Of a DNA stretch of 64,000 nucleotides, positions 27,491 through 35,838 are shown in pieces. Source of the stretch: Chitinophagales bacterium (lineage in GTDB: Bacteria; Bacteroidota; Bacteroidia; Chitinophagales; UBA10324). How positions within the stretch are numbered: position 1 is the stretch's first letter; each line of letters begins with the position of its first letter. The stretch is taken from assembly GCA_019694975.1 (NCBI GenBank), contig JAIBAY010000001.1, positions 378,732-442,731 on the forward strand, written 5' to 3'. The notes beneath the pieces were generated by a model, which was given only the letters and a program-made list of their open reading frames with translations, made no database searches and was not told the origin of the DNA. Both the position numbers and the translations under genes were made by a program.

Positions 27491-29275
27491 ATGTCAACCG
27501 CAACCATCATCCGGAATGTAACAAGAGGCGGCGAATTCCTGGTAAGGGAAACTTCCGCTGCCGACATTTTTGTGCCTGAAGAAATAAATGAAGAACAGAA
27601 GATGATGGTGCAGATGGCGCGTGATTTTGTGGAACAGCAACTCTTTCCCAATGATGCACGCATTGAAAAGCAGGAAGCCGGCATTGCTGTTGAAATGATC
27701 AGGAAAGCCGGTGACCTGGGTTTGCTGGGTGCATCCATCCCTGAAGAATATGGCGGCTTCGGAAAAGATTTTATCACTTCCACATTCCTGACGGTAGCAT
27801 TGGGTGATGCCGGTTCGCTCGGAGTTTCCCTCTCCGCCCACACAGGCATCGGCACTTTGCCGATCCTTTATTTCGGCACGGAAGCACAAAAGAAAAAATA
27901 TCTGCCCGGCCTTGCCTCCGGTGAACTGAAAGCGGCCTATTGCCTCACTGAACCAGGGTCGGGTTCCGATGCGCTGGCGGCAAAAACAACAGCTGTACTC
28001 AGTGATGATAAACAATCATGGATCATCAACGGGCAAAAGATGTGGATCACCAACGGTGGTTTTGCCGACTTGTTTATTGTATTCGCCAAAATTAACGGCG
28101 AACAGTTTACCGGATTCATTGTAGAAGGCAACGCGAAAGGCTTGTCACGGGGTGAAGAAGAGCAGAAGATGGGTATCAAAGGTTCCTCAACCCGACAGAT
28201 ATTTTTTCAGGATGTTAAGATTCCGGTTGAAAATTTATTGGGTGAAGCAGGCAAAGGCCATCTCATCGCCTTCAACATTCTCAATATCGGCAGGCTGAAA
28301 CTCGCGGCCGCCACCATTGGCGGTGGAAAGCGGATCAGCAATACCACCATTCAATATGCAACGCAACGTGAACAATTTAAAAAACCGATTGCATCATTCG
28401 GCGCAATACAATACAAGCTGGCTGAGCAGGCCATTCGTTTGTTCGCAGTAGAGTCAGCTATGTACAGAGCAGCGAGTGATATTGAAAATAAAAAATTGTC
28501 GTTGCTGGAAGAAGGAAAAAAGTACCATGAAGCGCTGATGGGAGCTGCTGAAGAATACGCTATTGAATGCGCATTGCTGAAAGTGATGGGATCCGAGATG
28601 ATTGATTACCTGGTTGACGAAGCCGTGCAGGTGCATGGCGGAATCGGCTTTTCCGAAGAATACCTGCCCGCTCGCGCCTATCGTGATGCCCGTATCAACC
28701 GCATCTTTGAAGGCACGAATGAGATCAACAGGCTTCTTTCCGTTGATATGTTGCTGAAACGTGCTTTAAAGGGAAAGATCGACCTGATGACGCCGGCTAT
28801 GGCAGTGCAAAAGGAATTAATGTCGATGCCGGATCTCACAGAACCGGAAGGCGATTATGGCTACGCAAAAAAACTGGTGAGCCAGATGAAGAAAACCACA
28901 CTCATGGCTGCAGGTGCAGCTGTTCAGAAACTGATGATGGCGCTGGAAAACGAACAGGAGATTCTCATGAATGTTTCAGACATGCTGTCTGACATCTACG
29001 CCTGTGAATCCATGGTGTTACGGATTGAAAAGCTGCAATCGACGGGTCATGATGTAGCGCTGCTGCAGGATATGCTGCAAGTCTTTTTGCATGATTCTGT
29101 TATCCGGCTGGAGACATCGGCCAGGAATGCAGTGGAGTCATTCGCGGAAGGTGATGAGCTTAAAATGATGCTGGTTGGATTGAAAAGATTTACACGGATG
29201 GAACCTTTCAACTGCAAAAATGCAAGGCGACGTATTGCCGGCAAGCTTATAGCTGAAAACAGGTACTGTTTCTGA
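27491..29275 (+). CDS. Acyl-CoA dehydrogenase with C-terminal extension
   Basis: A 594-residue FAD enzyme for the first step of beta-oxidation. Landmarks are AYCLTEPGSGSDA (near 151), WITNGGFADLFIVFAK, and VQVHGGIGFSEEYLPARAYRDARINRIFEGTNEI (near 380-412), which contains the flavin/CoA contacts. After about residue 420 there is an extra helical domain of about 170 residues, as in Bacteroidota and VLCAD-type long members. With FadN-like, FadA and the acyl-CoA synthetase it makes a complete degradation set. Confidence 0.94.
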   Translation: MSTATIIRNVTRGGEFLVRETSAADIFVPEEINEEQKMMVQMARDFVEQQLFPNDARIEKQEAGIAVEMIRKAGDLGLLGASIPEEYGGFGKDFITSTFLTVALGDAGSLGVSLSAHTGIGTLPILYFGTEAQKKKYLPGLASGELKAAYCLTEPGSGSDALAAKTTAVLSDDKQSWIINGQKMWITNGGFADLFIVFAKINGEQFTGFIVEGNAKGLSRGEEEQKMGIKGSSTRQIFFQDVKIPVENLLGEAGKGHLIAFNILNIGRLKLAAATIGGGKRISNTTIQYATQREQFKKPIASFGAIQYKLAEQAIRLFAVESAMYRAASDIENKKLSLLEEGKKYHEALMGAAEEYAIECALLKVMGSEMIDYLVDEAVQVHGGIGFSEEYLPARAYRDARINRIFEGTNEINRLLSVDMLLKRALKGKIDLMTPAMAVQKELMSMPDLTEPEGDYGYAKKLVSQMKKTTLMAAGAAVQKLMMALENEQEILMNVSDMLSDIYACESMVLRIEKLQSTGHDVALLQDMLQVFLHDSVIRLETSARNAVESFAEGDELKMMLVGLKRFTRMEPFNCKNARRRIAGKLIAENRYCF

Positions 29276-29300
29276 AGCCGTTCATATTTGCAACCAACTT

Positions 29301-29333
29301 AAAAAAGCGCCAACTATATCAGGCGCTTTTTTT
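29301..29333. terminator. Bidirectional terminator
   Basis: AAAAAAGCGCC (29301-29311) and GGCGCTTTTTT (29322-29332) form an 11-bp stem with a 10-nt loop. The A-run on the left and T-run on the right allow it to end both the acyl-CoA dehydrogenase transcript and the convergent TonB receptor transcript. Confidence 0.85.
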
Positions 29334-29353
29334 CTGTATATGGTGCGCGCAGT

Positions 29354-31810
29354 TTAAATTTTTACACCAAAGGAAATTGTAACCGCTCTCCCGTCTGATG
29401 GCCAGATTCCCGGGTCAGGATAAAATGTCGGGCGTTTGGTAAAATATGAACGGTCGGCAAGATTCGTGACATTGAGCTTCAGGTTGAAGTTCTTATAATA
29501 ACAGGCGAGATTCGCGTCCCAGATGTGATAGGAAGGCACGATACCCAATGTACCACTGGCATTAGGTTCTGCCGTATTGAGCGGATCGGTAAACACCTCG
29601 CTCACATAACTGTGCATCAGCGACGCGGCGATGTATTTATACCGGTACGAAATACCCGATCGTAAATTCCAGTCAGGTACGGTTTCCACTTTGTTGCCGG
29701 TAATATCCGTATTGATTCCGCTCACCACCACATTGCCCTTTGTATACCATGCATGCATATAAGCCGAAGATGTATACACTGAAAATCCTTTGAGCCATGG
29801 AGAAAAGTCACCGGTCATAAACGGGCTTACTTCCATGAAAACTTCTAATCCGTAATTCATGGAATTGCCAACGTTGGTTTTATAAAAGTAGGTGGCTCCG
29901 GTATCATCCACTTCCACCAGTGTTCCTATCCTGTCGTTGTATTGTACAGCAAACAGGCTGATATCATAACTTAACCAGGTGGAGATATCTCCCCTCACTC
30001 CCAGGTCCGCATTATAGCCGTTGGCATCTTTCAGATCCGGATCAATCTTATCGAAGCTGGTGGCGGGAACAATATCTTTGAGAATCATCGGGCGGTAGGC
30101 CTGCGACCAGCCAGCATACACATTGTTTTTGCCGTTAATCCGGTATTCACCACGTATGCCTGCCAGCAAATAGTTGTGATCAATTGTTTGCGGCAGATCG
30201 CTGTCGGAGATATAAACAATCTTCCCTTTAAGGTCAGATTGACCGAGCTCAAGGCGCAAACCGGGTGTCACCGAAAAGTTCCTGGTAAGCTGAAACAGAT
30301 TTTCTACATATAAACCATTAGTAACGGAAATATAGTTGATGTCGCGTTTGAACGGAGGATCGGATACCACAGTGAGATCATAGTCAAAACCTGTTGTGCC
30401 GGTGCCTTGTTGCAGGCGGTGCAGGTTATTGTGAATAAAATGATATCCGGCGCTCAACTTATTTTGTTGTGTGCCCAGATGATATTTATGGATCAGCCTG
30501 ATCTCTGCATTAAAGCTGTGAAAATGATCAATATCAACCTGCCGTGGGTTATAGGAACCAATCTTGGTATTGAAAGTATCAGGCGTTGTGGCAAGAGCGA
30601 GCCATTGCACGCTGTTGCGGTCTCCCAGCACCGCTGATGTAATCAGGTTTACCGAAGTCCTGGATTTGATATTCCACGATAAGTTCAGCGCGGGCACATA
30701 GATGTTGGGGTTGTAGTAGTTGCGGCTGCGAACAGATTGTCGCGGGTTTTCATAGAACATGGAATCATTTAATGCACCCGGCAGTTTGTTAAGATAATTC
30801 ATGTGGCTCACCTCCGCTTTTAACCACAGGTTATTCATCAGCGGATAATTCAGACCAATATGCCAGGCATCATAATAATAATTGGAGTTATCACGGTAGC
30901 CATCTGCCGACCTGTGATTGTAAAAACCATAATACGACAGCTTACCGGCTTTACCTCCGCCTTCCGTGAATGTACTGATGAAATTGAAAGACCCGCGCGA
31001 CACCTGCGTATGAAAAGAAAAAGGTTTTGTGGTATCAGCTTCATGCAACTTGTAATTTATCATGCCGCCAAACTGCGCTCCGTATTGCAGTGCCGCGGAG
31101 CCCCTGATCAGCTCCACTTTCTCCACCGCTTCCATCGGCGGATTGTAATGATTGGCAGGATAACCGTAGAGATCTGAATTGATCATAATATCATTCTGAC
31201 GAATATTGAATTCCCAGCTCCGGTGTGGATCCAATCCGCGCGTAGATACGTTGACAGCGTTACCTGATCCGTCATATTCATACACAAATACACCGGGCAC
31301 CTTGGCAAATACTGACCGCGCATAATTTTGCGCAACATTTAAATCTGTATTTTTAAGTGTAATCACCTCATTCTTGATACCGGCAACCAGGTAATTGCCA
31401 GCCACATCATCCAGCCGCTGCATGGTGATATTTTCCCTTGGCGCCTCCACCACAATATTGGAAAGTACAGTAGGATTCAGCACAAGCACAAAATCCAGCA
31501 CCACCGGTTTGCCTTCTGTTACTGCCACCTGCTTTGACACAGACTGATAACCTAATATGGAAGCCTTTACCTCATAACTGCCGGGCAACAGACTCTTAAG
31601 CTGATAGATGCCATTCTCATTCGTGTAAGCAGTTTTACTGTTATCAAGAATGCCAACCAGCACATTATACATTGGAGCGCCGCTTTCATCTTTCACGGTA
31701 CCGGTAATTCTGCCTGCAGTGTTCTGTGCGTTTAATGGATTACCAAAAGCCAGAAACAGAAGAACTGACACAGCGCATAGGATCCGTTTCATGCCGTTCA
31801 TAGATTTCAA
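29354..31810 (-). CDS. TonB-dependent outer-membrane receptor, FecA-like
   Basis: An 818-residue receptor with signal peptide (about 1-29), a carboxypeptidase-regulatory-like beta-sandwich (GRITGTVKDESGAPMYNVLVGI to about 110), a plug domain (VPGVFVYEYDGSGNAVNVSTRGLDPHRSWEF; MEAVEKVELIRGSAALQYGAQFGGMINY) and a 22-strand barrel ending in AVTISFGVKI. The plug resembles ferric-dicitrate-type receptors, suggesting a ferric siderophore or other metal chelate, but substrate is not readable. No SusD partner or anti-sigma gene is adjacent. Divergent from the barrel and haloperoxidase-like genes. Start could be at 31810 or at the internal Met six codons later. Confidence 0.92.
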   Translation of the reverse strand: MKSMNGMKRILCAVSVLLFLAFGNPLNAQNTAGRITGTVKDESGAPMYNVLVGILDNSKTAYTNENGIYQLKSLLPGSYEVKASILGYQSVSKQVAVTEGKPVVLDFVLVLNPTVLSNIVVEAPRENITMQRLDDVAGNYLVAGIKNEVITLKNTDLNVAQNYARSVFAKVPGVFVYEYDGSGNAVNVSTRGLDPHRSWEFNIRQNDIMINSDLYGYPANHYNPPMEAVEKVELIRGSAALQYGAQFGGMINYKLHEADTTKPFSFHTQVSRGSFNFISTFTEGGGKAGKLSYYGFYNHRSADGYRDNSNYYYDAWHIGLNYPLMNNLWLKAEVSHMNYLNKLPGALNDSMFYENPRQSVRSRNYYNPNIYVPALNLSWNIKSRTSVNLITSAVLGDRNSVQWLALATTPDTFNTKIGSYNPRQVDIDHFHSFNAEIRLIHKYHLGTQQNKLSAGYHFIHNNLHRLQQGTGTTGFDYDLTVVSDPPFKRDINYISVTNGLYVENLFQLTRNFSVTPGLRLELGQSDLKGKIVYISDSDLPQTIDHNYLLAGIRGEYRINGKNNVYAGWSQAYRPMILKDIVPATSFDKIDPDLKDANGYNADLGVRGDISTWLSYDISLFAVQYNDRIGTLVEVDDTGATYFYKTNVGNSMNYGLEVFMEVSPFMTGDFSPWLKGFSVYTSSAYMHAWYTKGNVVVSGINTDITGNKVETVPDWNLRSGISYRYKYIAASLMHSYVSEVFTDPLNTAEPNASGTLGIVPSYHIWDANLACYYKNFNLKLNVTNLADRSYFTKRPTFYPDPGIWPSDGRAVTISFGVKI

Positions 31811-31896
31811 TTTACTTTCAGTAAAGGTAAAAGACAGGTAAGCCTTCTAAGATGCCTGTATTAAACATTAAAGTATCATTAACAAAGCTTGAATCA

Positions 31897-31912
31897 TGTA
31901 ACGATAGTTACA
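31897..31912. promoter_or_regulatory. Palindrome TGTAAC-GATA-GTTACA
   Basis: Perfect 6-bp arms around a 4-bp spacer in a divergent intergenic region. The geometry suits a dimeric regulator such as a Crp/Fnr-type protein, but no regulator gene is adjacent, so the factor is unknown. Confidence 0.4.
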
Positions 31913-32047
31913 ATCCATGCTATTAATAATACATTTTATGCGCTGACGCCTGACGTTAAATCACCATGGATTATGACCTGCACTTAAACAAAATGTAAAA
32001 AATTGTTAATGACCTCACAACCCTGAATCATGGTATCGGTTCTAAAA

Positions 32048-32055
32048 TATCTTTG
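32048..32055 (+). promoter_or_regulatory. Candidate -7 promoter box TATCTTTG
   Basis: Exact TAnnTTTG match upstream of the barrel gene; it leaves 26 bp to ATG 32082 and 53 bp to the preferred ATG 32109. Confidence 0.45.
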
Positions 32056-32108
32056 CCGGATACCAATAAAAAAAACTGCAGATGATACTACAGAACACAC
32101 AAACTTTT

Positions 32109-33029
32109 ATGAACCGCATTTTATTGGCGGCGATACTTTTTGTTTGCTGTCAAAATGCGCATGCGCAGACACCAACAGATGCCGTGATGATGGATAAAGG
32201 CCTTATCTGTTTCGACTTGTCGTATAGTCACGACGCATGGCACGAATACTGGGAAGGCACGAAGAAAAGGGAAAATGGAAATATCGGCACACTGACCAGG
32301 CACACAATCTCCCCGATGTTTGACCTGGGCATCACCGACAGGATTAACGTGATGGGCGGCGTTGCTTATGTGCTCACCCGCCCTAGTGCAGGACAGATTG
32401 AAGGCACAGAAGGCTTTCAGAATTTGAACCTCGCCGTGAAAGTTTCCGCGCTGGAAACAGCACTGGGACCGGGACGAATCCATGCATTGGCAACCATTGG
32501 ATTCTCTACTCCGGTCAGCGATTATGTTCCCGACTATGCTTATAGCATTGGCCTCGGCTGCACAGAAGGTTCACTGCGGCCTATCCTGCAATATAAACTG
32601 AACAATGGCTTTTATGCGAGAATACAGGGTGCGTACAACCTCCGCGGTAATTGCACACTGCCGCGCGATTACTATTATACTACACAGGCATATTTCAGTA
32701 ATGAAGTGGATATGCCGGATGCCATTGACTATTCCGCCACTATTGGTTACGAAACGCATGATGAAACATTTAAGTCAGAGATCTTTTATGGCGGATTCAA
32801 CACACTCGATGGTTTCGATATCAGGGTGCAGGATATGGGATTTCCATCCAACGAAATGGATTATACCAACATAGGCGCTATAGCACATTACTATCCAACC
32901 TTTGTGAAAGGTTTAGGTGTACATGTATCCGGAAGCTATGTATTAACCGGGCGAAACGTAGGACAATCTACCAGCATTGGCGGTGGCGTAAGCTATTTCT
33001 TCGCACTATGGAACAAAGACAAAAATTAA
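32109..33029 (+). CDS. Outer-membrane barrel protein next to a haloperoxidase-like gene
   Basis: From ATG 32109 the protein (306 residues) has a signal peptide MNRILLAAILFVCCQNAHAQ and repeated beta-strands (ISPMFDLGITDRINVMGGVAYVL, GRIHALATIGFSTPVSDY, FYARIQGAYNLRG, GLGVHVSGSYVLTG) ending GGGVSYFFALW, resembling the outer-membrane transporter group found near phenol-pathway genes. The start at 32082 would put nine residues before the signal peptide. It precedes the PAP2/haloperoxidase-like lipoprotein by 40 bp, so the two are co-transcribed and probably work together at the outer membrane. Confidence 0.75.
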   Translation: MNRILLAAILFVCCQNAHAQTPTDAVMMDKGLICFDLSYSHDAWHEYWEGTKKRENGNIGTLTRHTISPMFDLGITDRINVMGGVAYVLTRPSAGQIEGTEGFQNLNLAVKVSALETALGPGRIHALATIGFSTPVSDYVPDYAYSIGLGCTEGSLRPILQYKLNNGFYARIQGAYNLRGNCTLPRDYYYTTQAYFSNEVDMPDAIDYSATIGYETHDETFKSEIFYGGFNTLDGFDIRVQDMGFPSNEMDYTNIGAIAHYYPTFVKGLGVHVSGSYVLTGRNVGQSTSIGGGVSYFFALWNKDKN

Positions 33030-33069
33030 TTCATCCTTACCACTAACAGGTATCATAAACTCAATCAAG

Positions 33070-34614
33070 ATGACCAGAAATTTCTTACCGATTATCATGC
33101 TTATCATATCCGTGGCGCTTTTTCTGCAGGCATGCAACACGGATATCCCTACAGGTATGAGCATTCAGCCATACACTTACAAATCGCTGGACGAAAATGG
33201 AGGCAACTGGAAACCGGTGTTGCTGAGCAGTGGAAGTGAACTGACAGTTGCCGCACCTGCTGATGTAACTTCAACTGGCTATCAGCAGGAGTTGTCAGAT
33301 CTGAAAACTTCTATCAGTCAGCTCACCGATGATCAGAAGGCCATTGTTGAATACTGGGGCACCAATTCACTCATCCGCTGGAATGAAATTGCCAGCGAAA
33401 TGGCGGCCAAATACAATTTGCCGCCAACGCCAAATCCTGATGGCACTTACTCTGCTGCGGATCCGGCTAATCCCGGCAAGTATCCCTATTTTCCGTTTGC
33501 TCATCCGCAGTATACCTGCCGGATGTTTGCTTACTGGGGTGCTGCACAGTTTGATGCCTTGATTTCAGTTTGGCATGAAAAATACACTTATAACAGAATG
33601 GCTCCCTACAAAGCAGATGCATCCATTCAAACATTGCTGCCCAAAAATGATTTGCCGTCATATCCTTCGGAAGATGCGGCAATAGCAGCCGTTTCTGAAG
33701 TGATTCTTTCCGCCATGTTCCCGCTTGAGAAGGACTATATTCTTTCAAAATCTGCGGAACTGAAAAACGCGCGCATCTGGGCGGGCATGAATGTGGCAAG
33801 CGACATTGCCGCAGGTGATTCACTCGGCCGCGCCGTTGCTGCCAAATTTGTTGATCGTGCCAAGACAGACGGGATGAAAAATGCGCAGACACCTAAACCT
33901 GTTTCTGACTCCATTAAGAATGCAGCGATCGCGAACTTCGGCTGGTCGTGGAAAAACCTGGAGACACCGGAACGGCCGGTTGGCCTGACTCCTTTGTTCA
34001 GCAAGGTGAAGCCATGGTTCATTCCCGGCGTGGAAGCAGTTCGCCCTCCGGCTCCACCCGCGCCCGGTTCTGCAGCATTTATTGCGGCAACAGATGAACT
34101 GAAAGGTTACATGAAAAATATCACCAAAGAAGAAGCAGATATCGCCTACTTCTGGGCAGACGGTCCGGGCACGTACACTCCACCGGGACACTGGAACAGG
34201 TTTGCCAAGGAATATATTGTACAGGACCAGTTGAATCCTTTGCGTACAGCCCGTGTTTATGCCTATCTCAACATGGCCATGGAAGATGCCGGCATCAGTT
34301 GCTGGGATGCTAAATATCATTATCACTATCCACGGCCTTCAGGTGCAGATGAGTCTATAAAAACCATCATCGGCATTCCGAGTTTCCCATCTTACACTTC
34401 CGGCCATTCCACCTTCTCCGGTGCAGGCTGCAGTGTGCTGACTTATTTTTTCCCTGAAGGATCTGCACAGTTTAAGCAATGGGCGGATGAAGCATCCAAT
34501 TCGCGGATTTACGCACGCATTCACTATCGCTTTGACTGTGAAGTTGGATTAACAACAGGGGTAACAATCGGCAACTATGCCGTTGAAGCTGCAAGGGCTG
34601 ATGGTGCTGATTAA
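33070..34614 (+). CDS. Lipoprotein of the vanadium haloperoxidase / PAP2 phosphatase family
   Basis: A 514-residue protein with lipobox LQAC (C22), so exported and lipid-anchored. All three vanadate/phosphate-binding signature parts are intact: K-x6-RP (K415, R422, P423), TSGH (443-446, usually PSGH) and SR-x5-H-x3-D (S478, R479, H485, D489). Both vanadium-dependent haloperoxidases and PAP2 acid phosphatases share this site, so halide oxidation and phosphate-ester cleavage are both possible. Length of about 500 residues and helical composition resemble bacterial haloperoxidase-like proteins. It follows the barrel gene in the same unit. Confidence 0.88.
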   Translation: MTRNFLPIIMLIISVALFLQACNTDIPTGMSIQPYTYKSLDENGGNWKPVLLSSGSELTVAAPADVTSTGYQQELSDLKTSISQLTDDQKAIVEYWGTNSLIRWNEIASEMAAKYNLPPTPNPDGTYSAADPANPGKYPYFPFAHPQYTCRMFAYWGAAQFDALISVWHEKYTYNRMAPYKADASIQTLLPKNDLPSYPSEDAAIAAVSEVILSAMFPLEKDYILSKSAELKNARIWAGMNVASDIAAGDSLGRAVAAKFVDRAKTDGMKNAQTPKPVSDSIKNAAIANFGWSWKNLETPERPVGLTPLFSKVKPWFIPGVEAVRPPAPPAPGSAAFIAATDELKGYMKNITKEEADIAYFWADGPGTYTPPGHWNRFAKEYIVQDQLNPLRTARVYAYLNMAMEDAGISCWDAKYHYHYPRPSGADESIKTIIGIPSFPSYTSGHSTFSGAGCSVLTYFFPEGSAQFKQWADEASNSRIYARIHYRFDCEVGLTTGVTIGNYAVEAARADGAD

Positions 34615-34642
34615 TGCGCAGAGGCAGGATAGACAATAACAG

Positions 34643-34674
34643 GCAGCGGGCGCATCAGTCCGCTGCTTTTTTTT
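34643..34674 (+). terminator. Rho-independent terminator after the haloperoxidase-like gene
   Basis: GCAGCGG (34643-34649) pairs with CCGCTGC (34660-34666) across a 10-nt loop, followed by eight T residues (34667-34674), 28 bp after the stop. Confidence 0.85.
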
Positions 34675-34719
34675 GCACGCATTTGTTTGTATCATGTCTT
34701 CACAATCCGATATTCAAAA

Positions 34720-35409
34720 ATGTATACTGCCGCTGAACCATTCTTTTCAGAAAAGGTGATTTCATTTTATCGCGCACTCCGGCTGCAACTTCCGGAACAC
34801 CTGCAAACCACTGTATTGAATCCCTATTGTGAACGCAACGTGATGGATTATGTGCAGCAGTTCTTCCGAAAATATTACAACAACCACCATACACGCACCT
34901 TTCTTTTCGGCATTAACCCGGGAAGGTTGGGTAGCGGAGCAACCGGCATTTCATTTACAGATCCTGTTGCCCTCCGGAAATACTGTGGCATCGAAAATGA
35001 CCTTGGCGATAAACGCGAGTTATCCAGCGAATTCATTTACCAGGTGATTGAAGCCTATGGCGGCGCTGAGAAATATTATAAACGGTTTTTCATGACTGCC
35101 ATTTGTCCGCTGGGCTTTTTAAAAGGGTTGAAAAACTATAACTACTACGATGACCAAAATCTGCTCAAAGCAGTTTTACCCTTTATCAAGGCCAAATGGA
35201 AAGAACAGATCAGCTTAGGGGCTAAACATAAAGTTGCCATCTGTATCGGTTCAGGCAAAAATAAAAAAATGATCACCACGCTCAATCAGGCATATCCATA
35301 CTTTGAAAAAATCATCTTCCTCGAGCATCCGCGGTTTATCATGCAATACCGTCGGAAACGAATGGCGGAGTATATTGATGCATACCTCGAAGCGATGGAG
35401 TCTGCATAA
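34720..35409 (+). CDS. SMUG2-type uracil-DNA glycosylase
   Basis: From ATG 34720 the 229-residue protein carries the DUF4918/SMUG2 signatures: FLFGINPGRLGSGATGISFTDP (catalytic loop with Asn-Pro-Gly) and IFLEHPRFIMQYRRK (His-Pro loop near the C-terminus). It removes uracil and related damaged bases from DNA. An upstream TTG at 34687 would add eleven residues with no support. Single gene, convergent with pyruvate carboxylase across a repeat-bearing gap. Confidence 0.88.
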   Translation: MYTAAEPFFSEKVISFYRALRLQLPEHLQTTVLNPYCERNVMDYVQQFFRKYYNNHHTRTFLFGINPGRLGSGATGISFTDPVALRKYCGIENDLGDKRELSSEFIYQVIEAYGGAEKYYKRFFMTAICPLGFLKGLKNYNYYDDQNLLKAVLPFIKAKWKEQISLGAKHKVAICIGSGKNKKMITTLNQAYPYFEKIIFLEHPRFIMQYRRKRMAEYIDAYLEAMESA

Positions 35410-35838
35410 TATGGTCGCAGATGCAATGACCCCGACGATCGGAGAAGATACAGAAGCTATCTCAATATATCCGGAGTCATCCGTCCCGATTGATTGAGAT
35501 CAGGATCTCTTCCATACATTGACAGATGCCGAAATAAATCCGGCATGACAGCATTAATTGCCTGTTTTGAGATAGCTTCTTTTTCCGGCAGCACTTCAGT
35601 GACAGCACACATACTATTTTCAGAACTTCTGCCCCGATTCCTATCACCTTTCCCTTTATCAGTTTTCATTTTTGTTAGGATCATCGACGGATAATCTTTC
35701 CATTCGAAAATTTTCCCACAGGAATTAATTACCTGACCGTGACCGGGATAGTTGCATCGAAAATGCAACTGTTTTCAGTGATGGCTCCATGATAAGACGG
35801 AGACTTCATCCTTCCGCATATTCAGTCGTCTGGCATGA
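35410..35838. other. 429-bp gap containing an inverted repeat element
   Basis: Between convergent genes. It carries one repeat copy related to the 52.7-53.4 kb element (35476-35546, opposite orientation). A 103-codon frame through it (35457-35768, minus) is repeat read-through, not a gene. Confidence 0.5.
35476..35546 (-). repeat. Single inverted copy of the double-hairpin intergenic repeat
   Basis: Read on the minus strand it begins with a hairpin, ATGCCGGA-TTTAT-TTCGGCAT (35526-35546, one mismatch in the arm), and continues with a diverged second arm region containing GATCCTGATCTC and ending GGATGAC. This follows the order of the element at 53021-53100, so the two loci share one repeat family. 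Confidence 0.65.

Larger units (their letters stand above)
31811..32108. other. Divergent regulatory gap
   Basis: About 300 bp between the TonB receptor and the barrel gene, AT-rich, with one 6-4-6 palindrome at 31897-31912 and a -7 box at 32048-32055. No gene is supportable in it. Confidence 0.5.

Noticed and set aside
35457-35768. 103-codon minus-strand ORF between the SMUG2-type gene and pyc
   Set aside because: Translates the repeat element (MPDLFRHL-type peptide) and gap sequence; not a gene.
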